From Isoetes taiwanensis (taxonomy: Eukaryota; Streptophyta; Lycopodiopsida; Isoetales; Isoetaceae), in assembly GCA_021234155.1 (NCBI GenBank), contig JAJEKV010000672.1, positions 56,962 to 120,961 of the forward strand: a stretch of DNA of 64,000 nucleotides, in the 5' to 3' direction. The notes beneath the pieces were generated by a model, which saw nothing but the letters and a program-made list of their open reading frames with translations, was not told the DNA's origin and ran no database searches. Every line of letters begins with the position of its first letter. Positions within the stretch are counted from its first letter, which is position 1. Both the position numbers and the translations under genes were made by a program. Shown here piece after piece: positions 1 to 12,389 of this stretch.

Positions 1-1045
1 GAGATTGTTCTCTTAAAAGGAAAATGCCATGAAGAAATAGAAAAAAAATGGAAAAAAAGGGGGAAGATTTAGGGTGGGAAAAGGAGAAAAATGAGTATAG
101 GAAAATAAGAAAAGAAAACAAATGTGGAAAGGCATGGGAAAAGAAAAGGGAACTTGGAGTTCACGAGGAAAGGATCGGGTAAAAAAGGATGAAAACAGGA
201 AAAAAATCCATTAGGAAGGGAAAAGGGAAGGGAAGCCGGGGAGGCCCACAAAGGGGGAAGAAAACATAGGAAAAAGGAAAAGAAAATGAAAAAGGAAGGG
301 AAAAAAAAGAAGAAAAAAATTACGGGAAAAAGAAGTGGGAAAAATAGAGGAAAAAGGAAAAGCCAAGGGAAAAATAGAAAAGAAGAAAGGGGTGGAAAAA
401 AAGGGATCTTGGGGAAAAAAAAGGTAAGTGTCCCTTTGGAAAAAGAAAAAAAGGAGGAAAAAAGGGAAAAAGGGGAGAGATACGGGAAAAAAGGAAAAAA
501 AGAGGAGAAAATAGGAAAAGGGAAGAAAAAAAGGAACATAGAAAAAGGGAAGGGGAGAAAGGAGGTGAGGAGATGGGATCTTCCCTTCTTGAGGCCCCAA
601 TTAAAAAGGGCATGAAAAAGCGGGAGGGAAAAAGAAAAAGGAGGAGAAAAAGGGGACCTCTTCTTGGGAAGATGCGAATCTTTTGGGAAATGGAGGGAAA
701 AGATAAAGAGAAATAGGCATGGAAAAGCCGAAGACTAAAGATTGAGGAAAAGGAAGGCATGGAAAAGGGTGGGGAAAAAAAGAAGGCATGGAAAAGGTGA
801 AGGGGGAAAGGGAGAAGGGCATGGAAAAAGGAGAAGAAAAGGAAAGAGGTGGGGAAAGGAGGGAAAAGGAAGGGAAAAAGGTTATCGGAAAGCGGAAAGA
901 GGAAAGGAAAGGAAAGGGGTGGAAACAAAAAGGAAACATATGCGAAAAAAGCGGAAAAAAGCGAAAAGAAAAAGAAAAGTGTATAGAAAATAAGAAAAAA
1001 AAAAATCACGGGATAGAGCAAAAAAGGGAAAGGTATGGGGGCTTT
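1..1045. repeat. Purine-rich low-complexity tract
   Basis: The + strand is almost only A and G for about 1 kb, in irregular runs such as GGAAAAAGG, with scattered GGCATGG words. There is no fixed period. Long open frames exist on both strands (F/P/S-rich on minus, K/G/R-rich on plus), but they are only the translation of a homopurine strand and are not genes. The tract ends where mixed-composition sequence begins near 1046. It could be an expanded purine simple repeat or a poorly resolved consensus. Confidence 0.85.
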
Positions 1046-1828
1046 TCTCACTACAGACCAAAAACATTTATAGGCTCTCAACTTAAGCCCGACTGCTTGG
1101 CCCAAATACCATTACTAGTACATTTAGATTGTTATAATAACAATGGTTTGTTAAATTACGCATTACTTTTGAACAATATCTAGATGTTTTAATATGAAGC
1201 GCATTAGAATCGGAAAATGATGTATAAACCAATATCAATTGACCTAACAAAGCACCAATAAATTTTCAAATTTGTATGTTCTATATTTAACAAACCATTA
1301 CCAATTGCATTGTCCAAGACACCTTGCTTTTTAATCCCCGATACAAAAATAGGTTTAAGCGCAAGGCTTTACTATCTTGATAACAAAACCACCGTAGTTA
1401 GTTAATATTTTGTAATAAAAGTAAACATTTTCTTGCATGGATCATTTGAAAAAGAGTAGACAACTTCATAAGAAAACCCTTTGTAAGTTGCGCGAACAAG
1501 TGAAAGCTAAAATTATTGGTGGTTTATGCATCCCTACCTAATAAATCAAATAAACAAACTACCTTGAAAGCTAAAATTAATAGTGGTTTATGGAAACTCC
1601 CTATCTAAAATATAGCAATAAATCAAAATAAACAAACTACCATAAAAATCATGATGGTGAACTCACGAAAATAAACTAGCAAAACATAACATATACAAGA
1701 ACCACATTTGTATAACTAGTAGTGGTTATTCAAACATTAACCCACTTAGTGATATTAGTTTATATGATAGTGGTTTTATGGAAAAACTATTGTAGAAACC
1801 GATAATGATTATTTTTGGGGGCCTTGTG
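1046..1828. other. AT-rich intergenic DNA, no gene seen
   Basis: Mixed AT-rich sequence between the purine tract and the first satellite monomer. It contains an imperfect direct duplication of about 64 bp (near 1501-1645, marked by two copies of TGAAAGCTAAAATTA) and several variants of AGTGGTTTATG. No open frame resembles a protein family and no transposon terminus is recognisable. Confidence 0.6.
1501..1645. repeat. Imperfect tandem duplication, about 64-bp period
   Basis: Copies start at 1501 and 1565. Both carry TGAAAGCTAAAATTA, then a TGGTTTATG word, then AAATCAAA and AAACAAACTAC. A few substitutions and a short insertion separate them. Confidence 0.7.
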
Positions 1829-4076
1829 ACACATGCATGCATTCACTTGCATGGCTTTAGGAATGGAGGGGCATGACTTGTCTTTGTCGTTATGCATGGA
1901 ATTAGAGGATGAACCATAAGAGATCACTAAGAGCAAGTCGACCTAATGCAAGCCAACCCTTCCCAGCGTAGCGAGGGTTTAGAAACATAGTGATCTTGAG
2001 ACACCGCGAGCTAATTCCCAAGGAAATTTACCCAAGTGCCTCTCCGTATTGGGAAAATTACTTGAATGCATCCGGTAGGTGTTTTTGCCATAATGGAAAT
2101 AACTTTTTTCGCATAAAATGAGTTTTTTGAGATAGAGGGAGACTAAGACCTTTTAACGGCGGTAAGGTCATATCAAACGGAGTTGGATCTTGACTTATAG
2201 TGTTTTTATCGTTTGTTTCGTGGATAACAAAATTAAAACAACACATCTTTGTGCATTGCAACTCCTTGTTGGTTCTAGCAAAAGTAGGGGCATTGTCTAC
2301 CTCAAACAAAACGTCATGCCAATGTACAAAATAAGGACCCTCCTTTAAGTTATGGGACCGCGAGAACTTCAACCCATCCCCAAGCGTAGGACGTCTTAAT
2401 GTGGTACATCCAATGATGAAAGATTCCTACTTGTATAAAATGCATGTGCACATTGTAAAGGCAAGATTTACGGATCACGAGTTTCATCAATTAGTAATAT
2501 TAGATCGAGATGACTTTTAGACCAAATTCGCGGTCCATAATTCAATAGAACTTGTCCTTTCTACCTTTTGCGTCGTGGTAAAATTGGGTTTAAATCTGAG
2601 ATAACGTTAAAATTACCATGGAACCGATGCCCAAGAAGCTACTAAACAAAGGACAAATCACGAACCTAATTGCATGAGAAAAATAAAAAGTGCGTTTTAT
2701 GTGATTATGATCCGTTGTTCTATTACATTTGGCTCTATGCCATGGAACAATGCAATTTCTATGCCACTAGCAATATCCGGATCCTTCTTGCCCTCCTCTC
2801 CTGGCGTTTAGTATTTGCTCTCCCTTCTCGTTTTGACTTCCGTCCCATCCTCCTAAAGCCGGATCTTGGCGTTCACCTCTTCTTTTGTCCCTTTCCCACT
2901 TCGACTTTCAAAGTCCCTAATCTTTGGCTCCTCTCCATTTCCCTAATGCCATCTCTCTCCCGGGCACTAGCTCCTCTCTATCCTCTCAATGTCATTTCTC
3001 TCTATGGGTTTACCTAGTAATGCGACAATCATGTCATAACCCAAATGCTCCCCACGTTCCCAATCTTCCCTTCTTGAGCTGATCAATCTCATAGTGCTCC
3101 TCATTTCTTTGCATTAACGACTCTATCTTCTCTTAGGTGGCAAAACATCAAGATTGTCTTCTTGCCTCCCATGTTCATATCTTCTCCTCATCTCCATTGC
3201 ATCTCCAAAATGTCTCTGCCTCGTTGGCTCTCCACGGATGCGATTGAACCAAAACTCGAGATGAGTACCCTCCTCGGTTGTTCCGTTGCGGGATTCCCTC
3301 GGCGGGGGCGTGACCTTTCGAGACACACACCAGCGGCAGAGTGGAGACTCTAATGCCTCGCGGCCTCTCAATACCAACACATCGGAAGAAGAAGCTGGAA
3401 CCAAGAGGGTGGCGAACATGGCTGCAAGCAATCACGCGAGAAACAATGCCATCCGCTCATCTTGTCGCTACCAAGCACGTCATGGCAATAGGCCATTATA
3501 TGGACACCACTTGCGGTTTAGATTAGCATGCAAATGATGATGCTCACATAGGTATACCATGCAAGTGTGCACCATGCATTTTCGAGCATCCACACATGCA
3601 TGCATTCACTTGCATGGCGCCCGGAATGGAGGGGGCCGCGACTTGTCTTTGTGCGTTATGCATGTGGAATTAGAGGATGAACCATAAGAGATCATTAAGA
3701 GCAAGCCGACCTAATGCAAGCCAACCTTCCTGTTAGCAGTGGTTTAAACATAGTGATCTTGAACCGCAGGGCTAATTCCCAAGGAAATTTACCCAATTGC
3801 CTCTCATTATTGGGAAAATTGGCGAATGCATTTTGTGTTTTGGCACAATAGCAAACATTTTTGATAAAATAGAAAAGAGGGTATGTTTGTGCATATGGCT
3901 AAAACCTTTTCAACGGCAAAGAAGGTCATATCAAATTGATCTTGACTTATAGTGTTTTTTAGCGTTTGTTTATGGTGGACCAAAAAAAAAAAACACATCT
4001 TTGTGCATTGCAACTCCTTGTTGGTTCTATGCAAAATAGGGGCAAAGCACCAACAAAAGTGGCCAATGTACAAAAT
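1829..4076 (+). repeat. Satellite array block A (about 1.3 monomers)
   Basis: First part of the 1.77-kb tandem repeat. Entry is abrupt at GACACATGCATGC (about 1829), inside the loop of the hairpin conserved in each monomer. The phase marker ACTTATAGTGTTTT occurs at 2193 and 3945. The last 150 bp before 4077 are more diverged than elsewhere, with an A-run replacing the usual AACAAAATTAAAAC word. Confidence 0.9.
2193..3944 (+). repeat. Satellite monomer 1 (1,752 bp)
   Basis: Full monomer from phase marker to phase marker. In order it holds an AT-rich first third, a pyrimidine-rich middle (about 2780-3240), and the conserved hairpin before the next unit. The CT-rich part is slightly more diverged than in the main array. 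Confidence 0.85.
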
Positions 4077-5662
4077 CCATGTTACATGCTTCGTGTCCTA
4101 GAGTTTTCAGCTTGAAGCGATTATCTTAAATATTTCAATAGTTAATGGGTACTTGGCTTTGTGTTGGAGGCAAACTGAAGTGTCCATGAAGTGTAGAGGC
4201 AACTAGTATTGTTAAGTATTTTCAACATTCCCTTCCCTGTTCAAGTTGACATAAATTGACATTTTTTTCATTCATAGTTGATCTATATTTATTTTGTTGT
4301 TACAGGATATAGACACAATGGAGGCAAACAAGTGGACATAGAACAACTATACAATCTATGATTCTAAGTAGTGTCGATTGAAAGTTACAAAGGCAAACAG
4401 ATAGTAGTTTCAACATTCCCAATCAATCATCGCTAGAAACTACACGCTACACATGATCTTATAAGGTTAGCATGAAAGTGATTCTACTTTCGTTTTGAGT
4501 GATTATGATGCAATATTGAGCATTAGATTATGGCGGAACAAAGACTATAGATTGTCTACACAATCTAATTGCAAAAATTCTTGTGCATATAGGTTGGAAG
4601 TGAATGTCATGTGAAAGCTATCGTCCCATCCTCCGGCGGTTGTACCTTCTAAGGAGGTAATTGTTGATGAATGTTTCACGGTGTACCTTCTTTGCCACTA
4701 ATTGTTTCGTATTTGATCATCGAGTTGTGTTAGTGTAGTTTGTATGATATTTTGAGAGCCAAGGGAGGCTTTGTGAAAAGAAGCAGTTCGCTCATTTGAT
4801 ATTTGGCGAGGATTGTGCGTATATTCATTCTTGGTGGTGTTCATCTGCGATCTTAAATGCGTAATGATCACGGTCAAGAGAAGAAGAAGAAAAATATTAT
4901 GATGTTAAGGAGGTAGATTTTGGAATTTCAATTCTTTTTTCTGGTCTTAGGACCCCAATATATTATGCGGTTTGCACAAGGATTATATGTCGAACATGGC
5001 TGTCAACATATTAAAAATGGAAAGTAATATTTGAGTTGTTCTCTCTAAAAGATATTATAATGACATAGCTCATCCCTAAAAACAATACAAGTATTAACAT
5101 TAACATATGCTTATAATAATGGCCAATGCATAGCTTTGTTTTGAAACAATAGTTTTGGTCTCGACTCATAATAAAAGGCCAATGCATAGCACGTTTTGAA
5201 ACAATAGTTTTGGTCTATTATAGGGTTATTTTTCTCAAAAGAGATGATTTATGCATGTTTTACTATCTAAAGTGCTATAATAAAATGCTCATGATTTAAT
5301 ATGTCTATTAATGCAAACATGTCAATGTTGTTAACAATGAATGATCTTTAAAAATCAAATCAATTTACATTAAGATTTTATGTTAGTTTCATCATTCCGA
5401 AAATGGTGGAGAATAAGTAATTAATGTTTCATCATTCTCAAATAATAAAGAAGAATGAAACAATTATGTGAAAATGAACATGTCCATTGTCTAATGCGGC
5501 ATATAGTGATTCGAAGTTTATTTGTATTGTTCACAAACATGATAATAGTCGATCGTTTACAAGTTTACAATCGCCTCCTAGCCCAACAACAATAAAATTC
5601 ACTGTGTCATTTTGCAATGTAGCCTTATCATTTATAGGTCCCCAACATTACGACTTTTTTTA
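4077..5662. mobile_element. Unidentified AT-rich insertion in monomer 2
   Basis: About 1.59 kb of unique AT-rich DNA between recognisable satellite words. I see no TG/CA ends, terminal inverted repeats, Helitron hairpin, poly-A tail or coding domain, and no clear target duplication. It replaces a piece of monomer rather than simply splitting it, so a deletion or filler-DNA event is as likely as a transposon. Confidence 0.4.
5112..5215. repeat. Tandem duplication, about 56-bp period
   Basis: GGCCAATGCATAG followed by GTTTTGAAACAATAG occurs at 5121 and again at 5177, both preceded by ATAATAA. The copies differ by a few bases. It lies inside the unidentified insertion. Confidence 0.75.
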
Positions 5663-6464
5663 ACTTTTAGACAAAATTACACGGAACCAATTCAATAGAA
5701 CTTGTCCTTGTCTACCTTTTGCAGTCGTGGTAAAATTGGGTTTAAATACAGATAACGTTAAAATTACCATGGAACCGATGCCCAAGAAGCTACTAAACAA
5801 AGGACAAATGCGAACCCCATTGCATGAGAAAATAAAGAAGTCGTTTTATGTGATTATGATCCGTTGTTATGATCCATAATGTCAGCATGCCTTTGCAGAT
5901 GGGGGTTAAAGTCGCAACAGAGATGGCACCGTTGTGTTGCATCATCTAAGATATCCTTAGATGCAGTGGTGATAGCTATCATCCATTTTTATTTCGATTT
6001 AGTACTTTTGCATTTTTTTTGTTTTGTTTTTGACAACAAGATGGATTCTAAAGCAGAGCAAAGGACGGAACACACAAAGTTATTTTACGTTTTTTTATTT
6101 GGGTTTTACTTTTTTCGTATCCTTGTAACATAACCTAATGTTTGCAAATAAGAAAGGTTGCTATAACTACTTATTCTTCAATGTTCAATTAAAGCGTATG
6201 TATGGGTTTACATATTGTTTGAATGCAACTTGCATGGTCTAAAGTTCTACAACAAAAACAATTCCAAGATTCCAATATTAATATTTGTTCCCTACTGAAG
6301 CATAATTTTTTCTCCTTTACATCTTTACATTAATACCCTTTAGATGTTCTCTAACTTAATTCACTATCTTTATTAGTTTTTGAATTTATGCCCGGACTGA
6401 AAGTTCTACTCTTTAAATGTTCTTAAAATCCATTATCTCTATTAGTTTTTATGCCCGACGTAAA

Positions 6465-6492
6465 GCCCAGCAACGCTGGGCACTTTTTCTAG
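6465..6492 (+). other. Helitron 3' terminal hairpin and CTAG
   Basis: A 7-bp perfect GC-rich stem with a 3-nt loop, then ACTTTTTCTAG. The spacing from stem to CTAG end is 11 nt, the same as in the larger Helitron at 9595. Confidence 0.75.
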
Positions 6493-6510
6493 TAGATATA
6501 GATAGATAGA
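6493..6510 (+). repeat. TAGA microsatellite
   Basis: TAGATA followed by three GATA/TAGA units, directly after the CTAG terminus and before the satellite resumes. Confidence 0.8.
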
Positions 6511-9500
6511 TGATCCGTTGTTCTATTACATTTGGCTCTATGCCATGGAACAATGCAATTTCTATGCCACTAGCAAGGGCCGGATTCTTCTTGCCCTCCT
6601 CTCCTCGCGTTCGTATTCGCTCTCCCTTCTCTCGTCGGCTTCACGTCCCATCCTCCTCTCTGTATCTTGGCGTTCACCTCTTCTAGTGTCCCTTTCCACT
6701 TCTCGACTTTCAAAGTCCCTAGTACTGGCTCCTCTCCATTCCCTCCTGCCAAAGAACACTAGCTCCTCTCCATCCTCTCGATCATTTCTCTCTGGCCCTA
6801 AGTGTGCGACAATCATGTCATAACCCAAATGCTCCCCCGTTCCCTATCTTCCCTTCTTGAGGCTGATCAATCTCATAGTGCTCCTCATTTCTTTGCGACT
6901 CTATCTTCTCTTCATTGGCAAAACATCAAGATTGTCTTCTTGCCTCCCATGTTCATATCTTCTCCCTCGTCTCCATTGCATCTCCAAAATGTCTCTTGCC
7001 TCGTTGGCTCTCCACGGATGCGATTGAACCAAACTCTCGAGATCGAAAGTACCCTCCTCGGTTTGTTCACGTGCGGGATTCCCTCGGCGGGGGCCGAGAC
7101 CTTTCAAGACACACCAATGACGAAAAAGGGACTCTAATGCCTCGCGGCCTCTCAATACCAACACATAGAAAGAAGAAACTGGAACCAAGAGGGTGGCAAA
7201 CATGGCTGCAAGCAATGCGAGAAACAATGCCATCTGGCTCATCTTGTCGCTACCAAGCACGTCATGGCAATAGGCCATTATATGGACACCACTTGCGGTT
7301 TAGATTAGCATGCAAATGATGATGCTCACATAGGTATACCATGCAAGTGTGCACCATGCACTCGAGCATCCACACATGCATGCATTCACTTGCATGGCGC
7401 CGGAATGGAGGGGGGGCACGACTTGTCTTTGTGCGTTATGCATGTGGAATTAGAGGATGAACCATAAGAGATCATTAAGAGCAAGCCGACCTAATGCAAG
7501 CCAACCCTGTTTAGAAACATAGTGATCTTGAACCGCACGAGCTAATTCCCAAGGAAATTTACCCAATTGCCTCTCCGTATTGGGAAAATTACGCGAATGC
7601 ATCCGAGGCGAGGTGTTTTGCCATAATGGAAATAACTTTTTTCTGGCTCATAAAATGAGAAAATTTCTCTCGTTTTGCGAGATAGAGGAGACTAAGACCT
7701 TTTCAACGCGGTAGTAAGGTCATATCAAGCGGAGTTGGATCTTGACTTATAGTGTTTTTATCGTTTGTCTCGTGGATAACAAAATTAAAACAACACATCT
7801 TTGTGCATTGCAACTCCTTGTTGGTTCTAGCAAAAAGTAGGGGCATTGTCTACCTCAAACAAAACGTCATGCCAATGTACAAAAATAAGGACCCTCCTTT
7901 AAGTTATCGGACCCGAGAACTTCCAGCTGTCCATAAGCGTCGGACGTCTTAATGTGGTACATCAATGATGAAAGATTCCTACTTGTATAAAATGCATGTG
8001 CACATTGTAAAGGCAAGATTTACGGATCACGAGTTTCATCAATTAGTAATGTTAGTCCAAGAGAGGCGACTTTTAGACCAAATTATTTGGTCCATAATTC
8101 AATAGAACTTGTCCTTGTCTACCTTTTGCGGTCGTGGTAAAATTGGGTTTAAATCTGGATAACGTTAAAATTACCATGGAGAGAAATGCCCAAGAAGCTA
8201 CTAAACAAAGGACAAATCACGAACCCCCCTTGCATGAGAAAATAAAGAAGTCGTTTTATGTGATTATGATCCGTTGTTCTATTACATTTGGGTCTATGCC
8301 ATGGAACAATGCAATTTCTATGCCACTAGAAAAGGGGCGGATCCTTCTTGCCCTCCTCTCCTCGCGTGTTACGTTATTAGCTCTCCCTTCTCTCGCTTCC
8401 GTCCCATCCTTCTCTCTAGACGGATCTTGGTGTTCAGCGCCATGGAACAATGCAATTTCTATGCCACTAGAAAGGGGCGGATCCTTCTTGAAAAAGCGTT
8501 CGTATTCGCTCTCCCTTCTCTCGTCGACTTCCGTCCCATCCTCCTCTCTCGGATCTTGGCGTTCACCTCTTCTAGTGTCCCTTTCCACTTCTCGACTTTC
8601 AAAGTCCCTAATCTTGGCTCCTCTCCATTCCCTCCTCGCCATCTCTCTCCCCGGCACTAGCTCCTCTCCATCCGCTCTGGTCATTTTTTCTCTCTGCGCC
8701 TAGTGTCGACAATCATGTCATAACCAAATGCTCCCCCACGTTCCCTATCTTCCCTTCTTGAGGCTGATCAATCTCATAGTGCTCCTCATTTCTTTTTTGA
8801 CTCTATCTTCTCTTAAATTGGCAAAACATCAAGATTGTCTTCTTGCCTCCCATGTTCATATCTTCTCCTCGTCTCCATTGCATCTCCAAAATGTCTCTCG
8901 CCTCGTTGTCTCTCCCGGATGCGATTGAACCAAACTCTCGAGGGAAAGTACCCTCCTCGGTTTGTTCACGTATGCGGGATTCCCTCAGAAGGGACGAGAC
9001 CTTTCAAGACACACCAACGACGAAAAGGGACTCTAATGCCTCGCGACCTCTCAATACCAACACATCAGAAGAAGAAACTGGAACCAAGAGGGTGGCGAAC
9101 ATGGCTGCAAGCAATGCGAGAAACAATGCCATCTGGCTCATCTTGTCGCTACCAAGCACGTCATGGCAATAGGCCATTATATGGACACCACTTGCGGTTT
9201 AGATTAGCATGCAAATGATGATGCTCACATAGGTATACCATGCAAGTGTGCAGCATGCACTCGAGCATCCACACATGCATGCATTCACTTGCATGGCGCC
9301 GGAATGGAGGGGGGGCACGACTTGTCTTTGTGCCTTATGCATGTGGAATTAGAGGATGAACCATAAGAGATCACTAAGAGCAAGCCGACCTAATGCAAGC
9401 CAACCCTTCCTCGCATAGCCAGGGTTTAGAAACATAGTGATCTTGAACCGTACGAGCTAATTCCCAAGGAAATTTACCCAATTGCCTCTCCGTATTGGGA

Positions 9501-9530
9501 AAATTATGCGAATGCATCCGAGGCGAGGTG
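6511..9530 (+). repeat. Satellite array block B
   Basis: Continuous satellite from the resumed monomer 2 into monomer 3, up to the poly-T of LINE I. The phase marker is at 7745. Confidence 0.9.
8298..8566 (+). repeat. 141-bp tandem duplication inside monomer 3
   Basis: The segment starting GCCATGGAACAATGCAATTT and running to GGATCTTGG occurs at 8298 and again at 8439. Other monomers have one copy. Both copies carry CACTAGAAA where other monomers have CACTAGCAA, so the duplication is local and recent. A short AAAAAGCG replaces part of the pyrimidine run in the second copy. Confidence 0.85.
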
Positions 9531-9594
9531 TTTTTTTTTTTTTTTTTTTTTTTTTTTGAGAGCAAGATATTTATATTTTATTAATAATATAATA
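9531..9594 (-). mobile_element. LINE I, 3' tail fragment (left of Helitron)
   Basis: A run of 27 T (9531-9557), then 37 bp that read on the minus strand as a LINE 3' end: an AATAAA signal, then CTTGCTCTC, then poly-A. It lies directly after the target word CGAGGCGAGGTG. The element continues at 14398 on the far side of the Helitron. The match to LINE II (19443-19506), including the number of T, is essentially perfect. Confidence 0.85.
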
Positions 9595-9624
9595 CTAGAA
9601 ACGTGTGCCCGGCGATGCCGGGCA
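9595..9624 (-). other. Helitron 3' terminal hairpin and CTAG
   Basis: An 8-bp stem (9606-9624) with a 3-nt loop. CTAG lies at 9595-9598 on the outer edge, 11 nt from stem to end. Confidence 0.8.
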
Positions 9625-12389
9625 TTAGTCGTGCATGTAGAATGAGTGGACGTGTGTAGAAAATTGCAAGTAAACTAATTTATAAAGCAAAAATGCACAT
9701 CTTCTGTCATCTTTCTTCTATTGTTCTTGAACTTTAAGCAAAATACCAAAATCATGCCACATTACATGTGCAAGGACAAAAGAAGCTGGATGACGATACT
9801 GGAAGGATCGTTGCTGCTAAGTCTAAATGTATGAGATCCCTTCAATGCAAGGTGTCATTTCTTACCTGATAAAAAAGACAAACAATTGGAGGTTAGTCAA
9901 AGCACCACATTACCCAATAGATAGGTACATGTACTCTATCCTCCCTTGGGTAGATTTGGGCAAATATCAATTAGTTGGATGAAGTGGTCCAACTTGACAA
10001 CCTCGTCGTTGCAAAATTTGCAATGAGCTCCTCAATTTCCACGCTTGCTACCCCATGCACATTAGGCCGGTATTTTCGTTCCCAATCATACCATGACCCC
10101 ATGGATATTGCTTAAAACTTCATCATCCGCATAGTAAGATGGATCATCAACTTGAAGACATATATTGTGCATGAGCACATCTTCTAACATATTTTATTGA
10201 AGTGCGGGACAAAAAAAGAACTATTGTTGAAGCGTGCAATCTATTCTCGGTGCAAGTCATTGTGCTACTTATTTTGCTTAAGCTCTTGAAAGTCTAAGAT
10301 TGTCCCAAAATCAAATGCTGCATTATGTATAATAATGTTTGTCTTGTGTTAGAAAAGCATGTGAAAATAAAAAACACAAATGGAAAAGCATGAAAAGCAT
10401 GTTAAAAATGCAAATGAAAGGATTGAAAAATTATCATCGAAACAACTGGTGTGTTTTCCATTTTCATGGGATTTTATAATTTATGCATTCTTTGCATGGC
10501 AAAGTACTTGTGATTTTGTAGTACATGATGTTTCTCTAAGCCCAATGGTAGTGAAAAGAGAAATGCAAAATCCAATCGATTCTCTAAGTTAGTATGTCCC
10601 TTAAATCAACTTGCTTGCCATTAAATGAAGCCAATTGGTCAAAATCAAGTTGTAAAAGGCGATACTTGACACTTCTAAGAAATATTTATACAAACAAATA
10701 TATCGTCTTATCAATGGTTTGCTCGCTAACACTCATTTACATGTTGTTTTAGAACATTCCTTATTAGAGCTTTAATATATTCGTGTGTTTTTACTCGCCT
10801 TTAATGTCTTTATGCATTTCTCGACATTGAAAAAAAAAAAAAACAATCTTTAATGGTGCGACTTCAAGATTGTTGTTCCTCGATAGCGAGAACGTGCATC
10901 AAAACAATCAGAGTGCAAACAATAACAAACATAATTCTTGTCCACTTTTTTAAAGGTATTATTTTGTTTTCTGCATTTCGATTTAAACAAAAGGCACATC
11001 ATTTGCTATCGTATAGATAAACTACTTGAGAAAATGATATAGTTCCCAATGGGATGCACGTGCTATAGATAAGATAAGAATACAATATGTTCATCTAACC
11101 TTTAGGATGCACTCAATTTCAAACTATAGTTGTGCATTTGTACATTAGTGCCTATTGCCATGTGAAAAAATCTTGTTTAACCATGAATAAAATTTTGTAT
11201 GTGAAAAATGCATTTTATTGTGCAAAGAAATCGCAGCAACGTAAATACATGAATGCTTCAGTTCCGGAACTCTTCTTGGTCAAAGCAAAGCCCATTTCGC
11301 TGCTTATTTTAAAAACAAATTAATATTTTTTGGAACACTTTCATTGATCTATTGGTGCATATTATTTGCAAGAGATGCACTCTTTCCCTTGAAAAGAACC
11401 TGTTTGCAGGAGATGCAACAAATCTAGGTTTCATAGATATATTGTAGGTATATATAACTGTGTTATAGTGGGACCTCGGAATGGAGATAAAAAAATAATA
11501 GGAATGCAGTTACGAAAGTCGATTCACTTTTAATCTGCAACTTTAAACAGAATATTATTTTGCAACTTTAGATGATTTTGTTTAGGCAAATAAAGGCAAA
11601 GACAAAGTAACATGGTATTTAACATGGGCATAAAGAAAGAATGCAAGCGTAGGGGAAGGGTTTAACACTTGTTCAATAAAAGCCAAAGATGATAACACAG
11701 CTTTGTCAACTTTTTTTGTGGAGCTTCACTTTTGAAGTCACCGCGGTGACAAATTTACTCAACTCTTTGAAGGATTCCTAAGAATGTCTCAATGTTATTT
11801 GGAAACATAGCGGTAGTACAAAAAGAGCGGATACAATATCCGATTGAAATGTTAATTTCCTCTTAGGGAAATAACAAACTCTGGATGCATTTAGCAAAAA
11901 CCACATTTGTACAAAAACAGGAAAAGCATTGATCCCAATATTTTAACCTTAATACCCAAACCTTACCTGAATTGATTTTGGGAAAGCCTCTAAAGTGCAA
12001 ATGCAAAATGCAAAAAGGGTTCAAGTACAAATGCTAATTGCAGCAAACTCTGCGCGGAAAAGGGACAAAGCATGGCGAAAAAGTAATTGGATATTAGCAA
12101 ACCATGCAAACCATCAAGGGTGATGACTAACAAAAATGAGAATATAGGGATTTAGCCATGCGGATACATAAACAAAAAAAGTGTATAGGGAATGGCATGA
12201 TTGCATTACATTGAGTAGTGACATTATTACGAAAAAAATATTTCCAAAAAATATACTTACCTATAGAGTTTTGCCATGTCTATGCCTAAGGGAAGGAAAA
12301 GGAAAGCCATGGGGAAATGCCCGATGGATTATTTCCATGTCTCTTCCATTTACCTAAACAATTTTTCTATAGAAGAGAGATAAAAATAT

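Larger units (their letters stand above)
5869..6510 (+). mobile_element. Short insertion with Helitron-type 3' end
   Basis: A 642-bp insertion in monomer 2, flanked by a 13-bp direct repeat ATGATCCGTTGTT (5856-5868 and 6510-6522). Near its right end it has a 17-nt hairpin, GCCCAGC AAC GCTGGGC (6465-6481), then 11 nt ending in CTAG (6489-6492), followed by T. That is the standard Helitron 3' terminus with A|T target preference. A plausible 5' TC lies at 5873 after an A, but the 5' end is not proven. Between CTAG and the resumed satellite is a short TAGA microsatellite. Helitrons do not make target duplications, so the 13-bp repeat suggests an earlier filler event at this site. There is no Rep/helicase frame, so it is non-autonomous. 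Confidence 0.65.
3945..7744 (+). repeat. Satellite monomer 2, interrupted twice
   Basis: The phase markers at 3945 and 7745 are 3.8 kb apart because two insertions (4077-5662 and 5869-6510) lie inside. Removing them leaves about 1.57 kb. The first insertion therefore also removed roughly 185 bp of monomer, between the word AATGTACAAAA and the word ACTTTTAGAC. Confidence 0.8.

Noticed and set aside
69-1183. Several long open frames on both strands in the first kilobase
   Set aside because: They are translations of a homopurine strand (F/P/S or K/G/E/R only), overlap on both strands, and have no domain. Low-complexity artefact.
5879-6133. An 84-codon frame in the short insertion
   Set aside because: AT-rich, with a hydrophobic F-rich tail, no family and no second copy to compare; it lies inside a non-autonomous element.
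9531-9557. Poly-T run as a terminator or promoter element
   Set aside because: It is the antisense of the LINE poly-A tail.
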